In this document: one piece after another, positions 38,435 through 46,156 of the stretch | Position numbering within the stretch: the stretch's first letter is position 1 | How the letters are laid out: each line of letters opens with the position of its first letter | DNA from: Arthrobacter sp. Bz4 | Lineage (GTDB): Bacteria > Actinomycetota > Actinomycetes > Actinomycetales > Micrococcaceae | Direction of reading: 5' to 3' | Assembly (NCBI RefSeq): GCF_003075455.1 | Contig: NZ_QDAE01000001.1 | Span: forward strand, 248,001-312,000 | Length of the DNA: 64,000 nucleotides | Notes under the pieces: generated by a model | The model's database searches: none | Seen by the model: only the letters and a program-made list of their open reading frames with translations | What the model was told of the DNA's origin: nothing | Program-made: the position numbers and the translations under genes

Positions 38435-39316
38435 ATGGCTGTCGAGTCCACTGTCGATCCAACCCAAACGCTGGTCGACCTGCTTGATCTGAGCAGCGCG
38501 GATGGAGCGCAGACCGACGAGGAGATCTTCGTGGGTACCTCGGTGCAACAGGCAGGGCGGCGGATTTTCGGTGGTCAGGTGTTGGCTCAGGCACTGATCG
38601 CGGCGATTCGCACCGTCGAGCCGACCAGGGAAGTCCACTCCATGCACGCCTACTTTTTGAGGGCGGGAGATGCGCTTGAACCGATCACCTTCGGGGTGCA
38701 GCGTCTGCGTGATGGCCGGTCCTTCTCGGCCCGGCGGGCGCACGCGTACCAGAATGGGGTCCCCATCCTGTCGATGATCGCCTCCTTCCAGCAGCCCGAC
38801 GACGGTCTGTCCCACCAGGAGCGGATGCCTGAGGGAGTACCCGATCCTGAGTCGCTCCCCAGCACCGCCGACCTGCTCGGCGACATGGACCACCCGTTGG
38901 CACGCGCATGGTCATTTGACCGGCCGTTCGACATTCGGCATGTGGATGGTGCGCTCTATGTACAGCACGACAGCGACCGGGTGGCACGCAATGCGGTCTG
39001 GATGAAAACCTTTGCTCCGATGCCGGCAGATCAGGGACTGCACCGGGCGGCCCTTGCCTACGCCAGCGACTACACGCTGCTCGAATCAATCCTCCGCCAG
39101 CACGGCCTGAGCTGGATCACCCCCGGCATGAGTGTCGCCAGCCTGGATCACGCCATGTGGTGGCACCGTCCGGTGAAGGTGGATGAGTGGTTGCTTTATG
39201 TTCAGCAGTCCCCCAGCGCTTCGGGGGCACGCGGCCTTTCGACCGGGCAGATCTTCAACCGTGCCGGCGAGCTGGTGGCAACCGTTGCCCAGGAGGGCAT
39301 GGTCCGCGTTCCCTGA
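38435..39316 (+). CDS. tesB: Acyl-CoA thioesterase II
   Basis: The 293-residue double-hotdog enzyme cleaves medium- to long-chain acyl-CoA to fatty acid and CoA. The first hotdog shows RRIFGGQVLAQALIAA near residue 45 and VHSMHAYFLRAGD near 70; the second has SLDHAMWWHRPVKVDEWLLY near 235 with the catalytic Asp, and the Gln/Thr partners lie in the RGLSTGQIFNRAGELVA segment. An AAGGAG site precedes the ATG. It is divergent from the other thioesterase gene, so two thioesterase types lie back to back here. Confidence 0.92.
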   Translation: MAVESTVDPTQTLVDLLDLSSADGAQTDEEIFVGTSVQQAGRRIFGGQVLAQALIAAIRTVEPTREVHSMHAYFLRAGDALEPITFGVQRLRDGRSFSARRAHAYQNGVPILSMIASFQQPDDGLSHQERMPEGVPDPESLPSTADLLGDMDHPLARAWSFDRPFDIRHVDGALYVQHDSDRVARNAVWMKTFAPMPADQGLHRAALAYASDYTLLESILRQHGLSWITPGMSVASLDHAMWWHRPVKVDEWLLYVQQSPSASGARGLSTGQIFNRAGELVATVAQEGMVRVP

Positions 39317-39329
39317 TGCCCCCACCTGG

Positions 39330-39389
39330 ATCGAGTCAACAGAAATAACCGGAAAATCGCCGCAAACGCGTCCTTGGTGTTGACTCGAT
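39330..39389. repeat. Inverted repeat between tesB and ettA
   Basis: ATCGAGTCAAC at 39330-39340 and GTTGACTCGAT at 39379-39389 are perfect 11-nt inverted copies, 38 nt apart. They lie just upstream of the terminator hairpin and could form a second stem. Confidence 0.75.
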
Positions 39390-39395
39390 GAAACG

Positions 39396-39436
39396 AAGGA
39401 GCGCCCCGACCGTTAGTGGCCGGGGCGCTCCTTTTT
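39396..39436. terminator. Bidirectional intrinsic terminator between tesB and ettA
   Basis: AAGGAGCGCCCCG and CGGGGCGCTCCTT form a 13-bp stem with a 12-nt loop and a TTT tail on each strand (AAAAAGG on the other side). It serves the converging tesB and ettA. Confidence 0.88.
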
Positions 39437-39450
39437 CAACGAGTCAGCTG

Positions 39451-41133
39451 TTAGTCGCGGGTCAGGCGGCGGTGCGTGACGCGGTGAGGCTTTGCGGCGT
39501 CGGCGCCGAGCCGTTCCACCTTGTTCTCCTCGTAGGACTCGAAGTTACCCTCGAACCAGTACCACTTGTCCGGGTTCTCCTCGGTGCCCTCGTAGGCGAG
39601 GATGTGGGTCACGACCCGGTCGAGGAACCACCGGTCGTGCGATACCACCACGGCGCAGCCGGGGAATTCCAGCAGTGCGTTTTCCAGGCTGGACAGCGTT
39701 TCGACGTCGAGGTCGTTAGTCGGTTCGTCAAGGAGGAGAAGGTTTCCACCCTGTTTGAGCGTCAGGGCCAGGTTCAGCCGGTTACGCTCACCACCGGAGA
39801 GGACACCGGCACGCTTCTGCTGATCGGGGCCCTTGAAGCCGAAGGCCGATACGTAGGCCCGTGAAGGCATTTCGACCTGTCCCACCTGGATGAAGTCGTG
39901 TCCGTTGGAGACAACCTCCCAGAGGGTCTTCTCGGGGTCGATGCCACCACGGGACTGGTCGACGTAGGAGATTTTCACCGAATCACCGATGGTCAGCTTG
40001 CCGCCGTCGATTGGTTCCAGGCCCACGATGGTCTTGAACAGCGTGGTCTTACCAACGCCGTTGGGGCCGATGACACCGACGATGCCGTTGCGGGGCAGCG
40101 AGAAGGACAGTCCGTCGATCAGGATGCGATCGTCGTAGCCCTTGCGCAGGTCAGTTGCTTCAATGACCTGGTTACCCAGGCGTGGGCCCGGCGGGATCTG
40201 GATGTCTTCGAAGTCGAGCTTCTTGGTGCGCTCCGCTTCTGACGCCATTTCCTCGTACCTGGCGAGCCTGGCCTTCGACTTGGTCTGGCGGCCCTTGGCG
40301 TTGGAGCGAACCCATTCGAGTTCCTCGGTGAGGCGCTTGGACTGCTTCGCATCCTTCTTGCCCTGCACCTCGAGGCGGGCACGCTTCTTTTCCAGGTAGG
40401 TGGAGTAGTTGCCCTCGTAGGGGTACAGGTGGCCGCGGTCGACCTCGGCGATCCACTGTGCAACGTGGTCGAGGAAGTACCGGTCGTGGGTCACGGCCAG
40501 GACAGCTCCGGCGTAGCTCTTGAGGTGCTGCTCGAGCCACAGCACACTTTCAGCGTCGAGGTGGTTGGTGGGCTCATCGAGGAGCAGCAGGTCGGGCTTC
40601 TGCAGAAGCAGCTTGCACAACGCAACCCGGCGTCGTTCGCCACCGGAAAGGATCGTGACATCGGTTTCCGGGGGCGGGCAGCGCAGCGCGTCCATGGCCT
40701 GTTCCAGCTGGGAATCGAGGTCCCAGGCGTCAGCCGCGTCGATGGCTTCCTGCAGTTTCCCCATCTCTTCAAGCAGGGTGTCGAAGTCGGCGTCCGGGTT
40801 GGCCATCTCTTCGGAGATCTCGTTGAACCGCTGGATCTTGCCGTAGATCTCACCGACACCTTCCTGCACGTTGCCCAGAACGGTCTTTTCCTCGTTCAGG
40901 GGCGGCTCCTGCAGCAGGATACCCACTGAGTAGCCAGCGCTGAGCTTCGCTTCGCCGTTCGAAGGGGTGTCCAGGCCTGCCATGATCTTCAGGATGGTGG
41001 ACTTGCCCGAGCCGTTGGGGCCCACGACGCCAATCTTCGCGCCGGGGTAGAAGGACATGCTGACGTCGTCGAGGATTACTTTGTCGCCGACAGCCTTGCG
41101 TGCCTTGGTCATTGTGTAGATAAATTCCGCCAT
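39451..41133 (-). CDS. ettA: Energy-dependent translational throttle protein EttA (ABC-F ATPase)
   Basis: The 560-residue ABC-F protein has two ATPase domains in one chain and no membrane part. Walker A motifs are GPNGSGKST (residue ~39) and GPNGVGKTT (~353); signatures are LSGGERRRVALC and LSGGERNRLNLAL; Walker B LLLLDEPTNHLD and LLLLDEPTNDLD. The arm and the linker (EELEWVRSNAKGRQTKSKARL) that reach the ribosomal E site and P-site tRNA are present. EttA holds early elongation when ATP is low. A 10-residue tail PHRVTHRRLT ends the protein, as in the family. It is transcribed alone from near 41150. Confidence 0.93.
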   Translation of the reverse strand: MAEFIYTMTKARKAVGDKVILDDVSMSFYPGAKIGVVGPNGSGKSTILKIMAGLDTPSNGEAKLSAGYSVGILLQEPPLNEEKTVLGNVQEGVGEIYGKIQRFNEISEEMANPDADFDTLLEEMGKLQEAIDAADAWDLDSQLEQAMDALRCPPPETDVTILSGGERRRVALCKLLLQKPDLLLLDEPTNHLDAESVLWLEQHLKSYAGAVLAVTHDRYFLDHVAQWIAEVDRGHLYPYEGNYSTYLEKKRARLEVQGKKDAKQSKRLTEELEWVRSNAKGRQTKSKARLARYEEMASEAERTKKLDFEDIQIPPGPRLGNQVIEATDLRKGYDDRILIDGLSFSLPRNGIVGVIGPNGVGKTTLFKTIVGLEPIDGGKLTIGDSVKISYVDQSRGGIDPEKTLWEVVSNGHDFIQVGQVEMPSRAYVSAFGFKGPDQQKRAGVLSGGERNRLNLALTLKQGGNLLLLDEPTNDLDVETLSSLENALLEFPGCAVVVSHDRWFLDRVVTHILAYEGTEENPDKWYWFEGNFESYEENKVERLGADAAKPHRVTHRRLTRD

Positions 41134-41236
41134 GCTCCAAGGCTAGTCGGTGCAACCAACTATCTCCCATTTGTGTGCGGTAGCTCCCGTTGCCTGACAG
41201 GAGCGCTCCCCTTCAGAGGGGTGGCGCCACCGAGTT

Positions 41237-41887
41237 CTAGAAGGGTGCATCACTGAGTTGACGTCCTGCTTCCGGTGAACTGGTGCCACCGCCAGACGAG
41301 TCGTCGGCGTCGTCGGTGTCAGCGGTGTGCCCGGCGTCGGCGCCAGCGGTCTGCCCGTCAGTGTGCCCGTCGGTGTGCTCTGCGCCGTCGTCGTCGGAGA
41401 GCTCCGGGTAGCCGCCCGACGCGTCCATGATCTCCCCGGTGGCCTGGTCGACCCGTGGATAATCCACGTCGGAGTCCTGCACATCCGATGGATCACCCGC
41501 CGTCGACGTTTCCCCTCCGGTGCGGTCGGCGCTGGTGCGGTGGAAGTGGGCGGTCCCCCACATCAGGTCATGCCCGACCGTTTCAGCGTCGATATCTACC
41601 GAGGTACCGGTTCTCCCGTCCTCCCGGATCCACGGCCGGACCCGAAGCCGCCCGCTCACCACCACCTTGTCGCCCTTCTTGATGCTCACTCCGGCGTTGG
41701 TGGCCAATTGCCTGAACATCGACACGGCGTACCAGTTGGTTTGGCCGTCAGCCCAGGAACTGGTGTTCCGATCGAATCGGCGCTCGGTCGAACACATGCG
41801 GAAACTGGCGTAGGCCAGGCCGCTGACTGCGACCCCTGACTTGACGTCGGTGGCCACATAGCCTCGGACTGTGATGTTGTCGCTCAT
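41237..41887 (-). CDS. ssb: Single-stranded DNA-binding protein (paralogue type)
   Basis: The 216-residue protein starts at 41887, where AGGGGAA sits at the right distance. The OB fold covers residues 1-~110, with GYVATDVKSG, FRMCSTERRFDR, TNWYAVSMFRQLATNAG and KGDKVVVSGRLRVR, the usual SSB pattern. The rest is a long linker rich in Asp, Gly and Thr with repeats of DGHTDGQTAG type, ending in DAPF, a diverged form of the DDIPF tip that recruits partner proteins. It is not in the rpsF-ssb-rplI cluster, so it is probably a second SSB rather than the main one. Confidence 0.86.
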   Translation of the reverse strand: MSDNITVRGYVATDVKSGVAVSGLAYASFRMCSTERRFDRNTSSWADGQTNWYAVSMFRQLATNAGVSIKKGDKVVVSGRLRVRPWIREDGRTGTSVDIDAETVGHDLMWGTAHFHRTSADRTGGETSTAGDPSDVQDSDVDYPRVDQATGEIMDASGGYPELSDDDGAEHTDGHTDGQTAGADAGHTADTDDADDSSGGGTSSPEAGRQLSDAPF

Positions 41888-42071
41888 CGAATTCCCCTTC
41901 AGCAAAGGTGTGCGCTGGCGGGTGTGCCAGCAGACACTATTTCACCGGTACCGAGGTGCGGGCGGGGGCTGTGGCAGCCCTATGTGGACAGGCTGAGGGA
42001 AGGGTCGCAGGTGGAGGGAAAGTCATCAACACGCTGGACCGGTTGCGGTCGGCCGCAACTCCGCGGGCCGC

Positions 42072-42144
42072 CTCTGTTCCGGGGGCTGGGGTCTTGCCTG
42101 CAGGTCGTCCTGTTCCGGGGCCAGCGTCTTGCCTGCTGGTCGGC
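42072..42144. repeat. Imperfect tandem duplication of about 35 bp
   Basis: Two copies beginning CTGTTCCGGGG and ending TCTTGCCTGC(A/T)GGTCG lie in the gap between ssb and tRNA-Arg. They differ at a few bases. No gene is visible in this 272-bp gap. Confidence 0.65.
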
Positions 42145-42159
42145 CCGGTAATGCTGTGG

Positions 42160-42232
42160 TGCCCCCGGCGCGATTCGAACGCGCGACCAACGGATTAGAA
42201 GGCCGTTGCTCTATCCACTGAGCTACGGGGGC
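42160..42232 (-). tRNA. tRNA-Arg (anticodon TCT)
   Basis: A 73-nt cloverleaf on the minus strand: acceptor GCCCCCG/CGGGGGC, D arm AGCTCAGTGGATAGAGC, anticodon loop CTTCTAA (TCT), T loop TTCGAAT. The base pair closing the anticodon loop is C31 opposite T39, a mismatch. CCA is not encoded. Confidence 0.93.
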
Positions 42233-42348
42233 GACTTTTCTAGGTTACTACGCCGCCCAGCATCGTCGTGACGACGGGCGGCCCGGTTCTACGTCAGCAT
42301 CTGGACATGCGTGGCTGACATGCAGGGCATTTCCGTCCACGGATGGCC

Positions 42349-42420
42349 GGGTTGCTCCCCGGGGTCCGGGTTGCTCCCCGGGGTCCGGGTTGGTCACCGG
42401 GGTCCGGGTTGGTCACCGGA
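42349..42420. repeat. Tandem array of a 19-bp unit (3.8 copies)
   Basis: Units of GGGTTGCTCCCCGGGGTCC: copies 1-2 are identical, copies 3-4 share the variant GGGTTGGTCACCGGGGTCC, copy 4 being incomplete. Each unit has internal dyad symmetry (CCCCGGGG or GGTCACC-type), so it can form small hairpins. It lies just past the DUF3224 gene end. Confidence 0.88.
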
Positions 42421-42435
42421 ACGGGTGGTGGTTCG

Positions 42436-42846
42436 CTACGCCCCGAAGGTCACCTTGAGTTCGAGGTGGTGCTGGCCTGCGATGTCCTGTGAATAGACCG
42501 CCTTGCCGGAGATTCCCGTGAGGCCTTCGGTACCGGATCCCGGGATGATGTGGCCTGAACTGGCTGCAGCACTACCCTCGGCAATCCCCCAGTGCTGGAC
42601 GATCATGGTGCCCACCCTGCCGCCGACCGATCCGGTAAAGACCTCCGACGCGACGTAGCCGGCGCCGAAGTCGTTCCCCGCCATCAGTAACTCGGCGAAA
42701 CTGGTCCCAGCCAGGTCGCCGGTAAAGACTTTGGTGGCGCTGACCCGGGACAATTCACTCGACGACCCGGGAACTGAATAGGGCTCGGGACTCCAGTCAG
42801 ATATCTCGAAATCGCCGCTGATGATGTGTTCTGTCGATTCGGTCAT
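42436..42846 (-). CDS. DUF3224 family protein
   Basis: The 136-residue protein has the DUF3224 pattern: a beta-rich allene-oxide-cyclase-like barrel with SATKVFTGDLAGTSFAELLMAG near residue 36, ASEVFTGSVGGRVGTMIVQHWG near 66, IIPGSGTEGLTGISG near 100 and HHLELKVTFG at the end. The family is widespread in actinobacteria and its function is not established. No signal peptide is seen, so it is cytoplasmic. It lies downstream of mptB after 55 nt and may be read from the same transcript. Confidence 0.82.
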   Translation of the reverse strand: MTESTEHIISGDFEISDWSPEPYSVPGSSSELSRVSATKVFTGDLAGTSFAELLMAGNDFGAGYVASEVFTGSVGGRVGTMIVQHWGIAEGSAAASSGHIIPGSGTEGLTGISGKAVYSQDIAGQHHLELKVTFGA

Positions 42847-42901
42847 TGACCCAGTATCGCCGGTTCAGCCCGAGAAAGCATGTTTGGGAGGACCCCGGTG
42901 A

Positions 42902-44431
42902 TCAGTGCAGCTCGCCTGCCGCCGGGGTTTCATAGCGTTTCCGGAACAGGATCTTGGTCTTCGGATCGAGGAAAACCAGGTAGCACGCGAAGCCCAGAGC
43001 CACCACCGCAGCGACCTGCCGTGCCACCGTCAGGCTGAGCTCGAAGTACGGGAAAATGTCCAGCTGATCCGAGATGGCGTAGATCATGAAGAAGGACACC
43101 ATGAAGTAGAGGGTCTTGACCTGCCAGTCGTTGCGGATACCGGTCACGGCGAACAAGGGGATCAGCCACACGACGTACCAGGACTGGATCATCGGCGCGA
43201 GAAACACGATCGCCGCGAAGGCGAGGGCGAGCCGGCGTACCAACCGGCTGTGTTCACCGGTGAACATGAGCCACCCGATGATGGCCAGCGAGGTGATCCG
43301 CCCCAGCAGGTAGACCACATCAGTGAAGGATTGACCGTCAAAGCCCAGTGCGTCCGCGAGGATCATGACGACCATGCCCAGGAATCCAATGGGTGCGTAC
43401 CAGATCCAGACGCTGCCCGGGGTGCTCAGTGCGCCCACCCAGCCAAACCCGAACCCGTTGATCATTCCCATCACCCAGAGGATGGCAAATGAGATGCCAG
43501 CGGTGAGACCCCAGTAGAGGAACTTCCGCGGCCAGCTGGCACCTTTACCTGCCCACATCAGCCCCATGAAAGGAAGAAGGATCAGCGTGATGGGCTTGAT
43601 GGCGATGGACAGGGTGACGATCACGATGGCGCGCAGCGGTTTCTGGGTCGCCGCCAGGTAGAGCCCCCAGAGGGCAAGACCGATCATCAGCGCATCATTG
43701 TGGATGCTGGCGATGAAATTGATCAGGAAGAGGGGGTTCGCCGCGGTCAGCCACAGCGCCCGGTTGGGGTTAACGCCGTGCAGTTCGGCGAGTTTGGGCA
43801 CGTAATACACGCACAGTGCCACTCCCACAATGGCGATGAGCCGGAAGAGCAGTATCGAGAAGTCGGGTTGCCCGCCGGTGATGCCAACCACCAGGGCTTC
43901 AATCCACAGGAATACGGGCCCGTAGGGGGTGGGGCTTTGCGCCCACATATCGTCGGCACCGATCTGCAGGTAGTTCGAGATCTGGGAGTAGCCGTCGACA
44001 TAGGGGTTCAACCCTGACAACACCACCTGGCCCTGCGCGATGTATGCGAACACATCCCTGCTGAACAGCGGGAGGGCCAGGCACATGGGCGCACCCCAAG
44101 CAATCACGGCGCTGAGGATCACCGGCCGGGACTCGGGCCCCCACCCATGCAGGCGTTGACCAAGCCGCAGCCAGGAGCGGACCAGAAGCATGCCACCCAA
44201 AGCGAGGATCAGGACGGACACCACAGCGCCGGCCGGTTCAAACCGCATCCACATGATGACGGGGACCCTGCGCAACTCGACCGACGCCAGCGACAGCCAG
44301 CCGACACCATACGATCCGATCATCATCAGCAGTGATCCCACGAACCCCTGGATAACCGCGACATTCGGGCGGCCCGCCAAGGCTGAGTCCGTCCGGGGCT
44401 GCGAGGCGTCGGCTGGCACCTGGGCAGTCAT
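42902..44431 (-). CDS. mptB: Polyprenol-phosphomannose-dependent alpha-1,6-mannosyltransferase (MptB-like)
   Basis: The 509-residue protein has about twelve hydrophobic segments and the GT-C signature region LPLFSRDVFAYIAQGQV near residue 120, where Asp is the catalytic acid of the DxD/DE-type loop. NPYVDGYSQISNYLQIGADDMWAQSPTPYGPVF follows, typical of MptB/alpha-1,6-mannosyltransferases that build the mannan core of lipomannan-like glycans from polyprenyl-phosphomannose outside the membrane. No other glycan genes are near. Exact linkage made is inferred from family. Confidence 0.85.
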   Translation of the reverse strand: MTAQVPADASQPRTDSALAGRPNVAVIQGFVGSLLMMIGSYGVGWLSLASVELRRVPVIMWMRFEPAGAVVSVLILALGGMLLVRSWLRLGQRLHGWGPESRPVILSAVIAWGAPMCLALPLFSRDVFAYIAQGQVVLSGLNPYVDGYSQISNYLQIGADDMWAQSPTPYGPVFLWIEALVVGITGGQPDFSILLFRLIAIVGVALCVYYVPKLAELHGVNPNRALWLTAANPLFLINFIASIHNDALMIGLALWGLYLAATQKPLRAIVIVTLSIAIKPITLILLPFMGLMWAGKGASWPRKFLYWGLTAGISFAILWVMGMINGFGFGWVGALSTPGSVWIWYAPIGFLGMVVMILADALGFDGQSFTDVVYLLGRITSLAIIGWLMFTGEHSRLVRRLALAFAAIVFLAPMIQSWYVVWLIPLFAVTGIRNDWQVKTLYFMVSFFMIYAISDQLDIFPYFELSLTVARQVAAVVALGFACYLVFLDPKTKILFRKRYETPAAGELH

Positions 44432-44651
44432 CTGTGGTTATCCAATCTTCGGTCGAACACTAAATCTCGAACGGCTGTGCTGCTGAGTTACTGCATCTAA
44501 ACCGAGGTACCGTGGCCGGGCAGACTGGCTAGATTTTAGCATTGACAGCTGGTCCGTAACCGGTATCGCCGCACCCGGTTGCTGCGTCCGGATCCGGCGA
44601 AACAGTGCTTACACTTGGCTTGACCAATATTCCTTGACGATTTGGTGGTTG

Positions 44652-45203
44652 ATGGTTTTGGGGCGCCACAGTGCGGAACCTGTCAAACGGCAGAAACCCG
44701 CTGACGAACTTCTTGCGTGGGGTGTGTTTATCTCGGTGGCATGTTTCGCCTCCATGTGGGTCCTGGACCTCGACCCCGGACCCGGGTTTATCCTGGGCGC
44801 GATGCCTGCGGCAGCTTTCGGTGTGGTCTGGATCCTCAACAACGGGGCCCTCACCCAACACCCCGCTGGAGCCCACTCGGTCTCGTGCCGGCCTGCGCCA
44901 ACAGCAGCCACTGCACCCGTTGGCAACACAACACCGGGCGCGAGGCCGGAGCCCACCAGGGGTCACGGTACCCAGCCGGGTCCGCAGCCCACCCGTCCGG
45001 CCCTGGCCCAGCCCGCTCGTGAGCAGCCAGCCTCGGAAGCGGGGAGCCACACCGCGGCGAGCCGTTGGGTTCAGGAGTTCGGTCCGCCGGACACCGGCCC
45101 CCTGCCGGTTCAGGCTTATCGGCGCAACCGCGGTGCGGGAGTGTTCGCCGGATCAGTTGAGCAACGCTCCGACGGCCGCCAGTGGAGCCACTCCCGCGCC
45201 TGA
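44652..45203 (+). CDS. Small membrane protein with proline-rich tail, unrecognised
   Basis: This 183-residue reading frame has two likely membrane helices, LLAWGVFISVACFASMWVL (about residues 22-40) and FILGAMPAAAFGVVWIL (~47-63), then a long Pro/Ala/Thr/Gln tail. I do not recognise a family. An ATG at 44652 is preceded by GGTGG; a TTG at 44634 is an alternative. It runs in the same direction as orn, whose own -10 box overlaps its end. The clean hydrophobic pattern supports a real gene, but low-complexity high-GC sequence also opens long frames here, so I am only moderately sure. Confidence 0.5.
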   Translation: MVLGRHSAEPVKRQKPADELLAWGVFISVACFASMWVLDLDPGPGFILGAMPAAAFGVVWILNNGALTQHPAGAHSVSCRPAPTAATAPVGNTTPGARPEPTRGHGTQPGPQPTRPALAQPAREQPASEAGSHTAASRWVQEFGPPDTGPLPVQAYRRNRGAGVFAGSVEQRSDGRQWSHSRA

Positions 45204-45211
45204 TCACGCGG

Positions 45212-45217
45212 TACATT
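45212..45217 (+). promoter_or_regulatory. -10 box of a probable leaderless promoter for orn
   Basis: TACATT lies 6 nt before the GTG at 45224. The bases between (TGGGGT) are not a well-spaced ribosome site. Confidence 0.5.
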
Positions 45218-45223
45218 TGGGGT

Positions 45224-45826
45224 GTGCCGATATCTAATGAACACATTGTCTGGATTGACTGCGAAATGACGGGGCTCGACCTCGTTTCGGACGCACTCAT
45301 CGAAGTTGCAGTACTCGTGACTGATTCCGAGCTGAACATTCTGGGAGAGGGTGTCGACGTCGTCATCAAGCCCGACGACGCCGCGCTCGCGCAGATGGGC
45401 GATTTTGTGCGGGACATGCACACGACGTCAGGGCTGCTCACCGAACTTCCCGAGGGCATCAGCATGGCCGAGGCTGAGGCTGAGGTACTGGCCTACATCA
45501 CCAAATGGGTCCCCGAACCCCGCAAGGCCCAGCTGGGAGGGAACTCGGTGGGTACCGACCGGTCGTTCCTGGCCCGCGACATGCCGGCTGTGATCGAGCA
45601 CCTGCACTACCGGATCATCGATGTATCGACCATCAAGGAACTAGCTCGCCGGTGGTTCACCCGGGCGTATTTCCAGTCCCCTGCCAAGAGTGGGGGGCAC
45701 CGGGCCCTGGGGGATATCCAGGACTCCATCCGTGAGCTGCGTTACTACCGGGAGTCGATTTTCGTGCCGAGCCCGGGCCCCGATTCGGCGTCCAGCAAGG
45801 CGATTGCCGGGTCGATGGCTGACTAG
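45224..45826 (+). CDS. orn: Oligoribonuclease
   Basis: The 200-residue DEDDh exonuclease degrades two- to five-nucleotide RNA fragments and pGpG, the product of c-di-GMP breakdown, which links it to the EAL protein at 14 kb. The motifs are IVWIDCEMTGLD (Asp and Glu), NSVGTDRSFLARDMP (Asp), and HRALGDIQDSIRELRYYR (His and Asp). The GTG at 45224 begins PISNEHIVW; longer in-frame starts run into the upstream gene. Followed by a 12-bp hairpin terminator and tRNA-His. Confidence 0.95.
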   Translation: MPISNEHIVWIDCEMTGLDLVSDALIEVAVLVTDSELNILGEGVDVVIKPDDAALAQMGDFVRDMHTTSGLLTELPEGISMAEAEAEVLAYITKWVPEPRKAQLGGNSVGTDRSFLARDMPAVIEHLHYRIIDVSTIKELARRWFTRAYFQSPAKSGGHRALGDIQDSIRELRYYRESIFVPSPGPDSASSKAIAGSMAD

Positions 45827-45829
45827 TTC

Positions 45830-45860
45830 GGCTGCCCGGAACCCCTTCCGGGCAGCCGGT
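45830..45860 (+). terminator. Hairpin after orn
   Basis: A perfect 12-bp stem, GGCTGCCCGGAA with TTCCGGGCAGCC around a CCCC loop, starts 4 nt after the orn stop. The U tract is weak. Confidence 0.75.
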
Positions 45861-45884
45861 TGCAGAGGGACCGCAAAAATTGTG

Positions 45885-45890
45885 TAGACT
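45885..45890 (+). promoter_or_regulatory. -10 box of the tRNA-His promoter
   Basis: TAGACT lies 75 nt before tRNA-His, with TTGCAG at 45860-45865 as a candidate -35 at a long 19-nt spacing. Confidence 0.45.
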
Positions 45891-45965
45891 TGTCTGCGCT
45901 GCCTTTTGTAGGTGACAACACGACCGGAAACATCCGGTGGAATGTCATTTTGGCCGAAGGCACAT

Positions 45966-46042
45966 GGTGGGTATAGCTCAGTTGGCAGAGCGCCTGGTTG
46001 TGGTCCAGGAGGTCGCGGGTTCAAGCCCCGTTACTCACCCCA
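45966..46042 (+). tRNA. tRNA-His (anticodon GTG), CCA encoded
   Basis: Acceptor GTGGGTA/TACTCAC with the extra G at -1 opposite C73, D arm AGCTCAGTTGGCAGAGC, anticodon stem CCTGG/CCAGG around TTGTGGT (GTG), T loop TTCAAGC, then encoded CCA. Confidence 0.95.
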
Positions 46043-46065
46043 AGAAGGTTGAAAGTTAGCCTTGG

Positions 46066-46099
46066 AAGGCCGTCCCTGAGATTTTCGGGGGCGGCCTTA
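46066..46099 (+). terminator. Hairpin after tRNA-His
   Basis: AAGGCCGTCCC and GGGGGCGGCCTT pair into a stem about 24 nt after the tRNA end. U tract short. Confidence 0.6.
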
Positions 46100-46156
46100 C
46101 CTGTAGGACCCAGGCCGGCGTCAGCTGGCGTTGAGCCACCGTGGAGGTTGGACCGC

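Noticed and set aside
42349-42420. CRISPR array
   Set aside because: The 19-bp units are directly adjacent without spacers and no cas gene is present.
44529-45050. 173-codon minus-strand frame between mptB and orn
   Set aside because: Arg/Gly/Pro-rich composition without motif; the plus-strand frame in the same place has clear membrane helices and is preferred.
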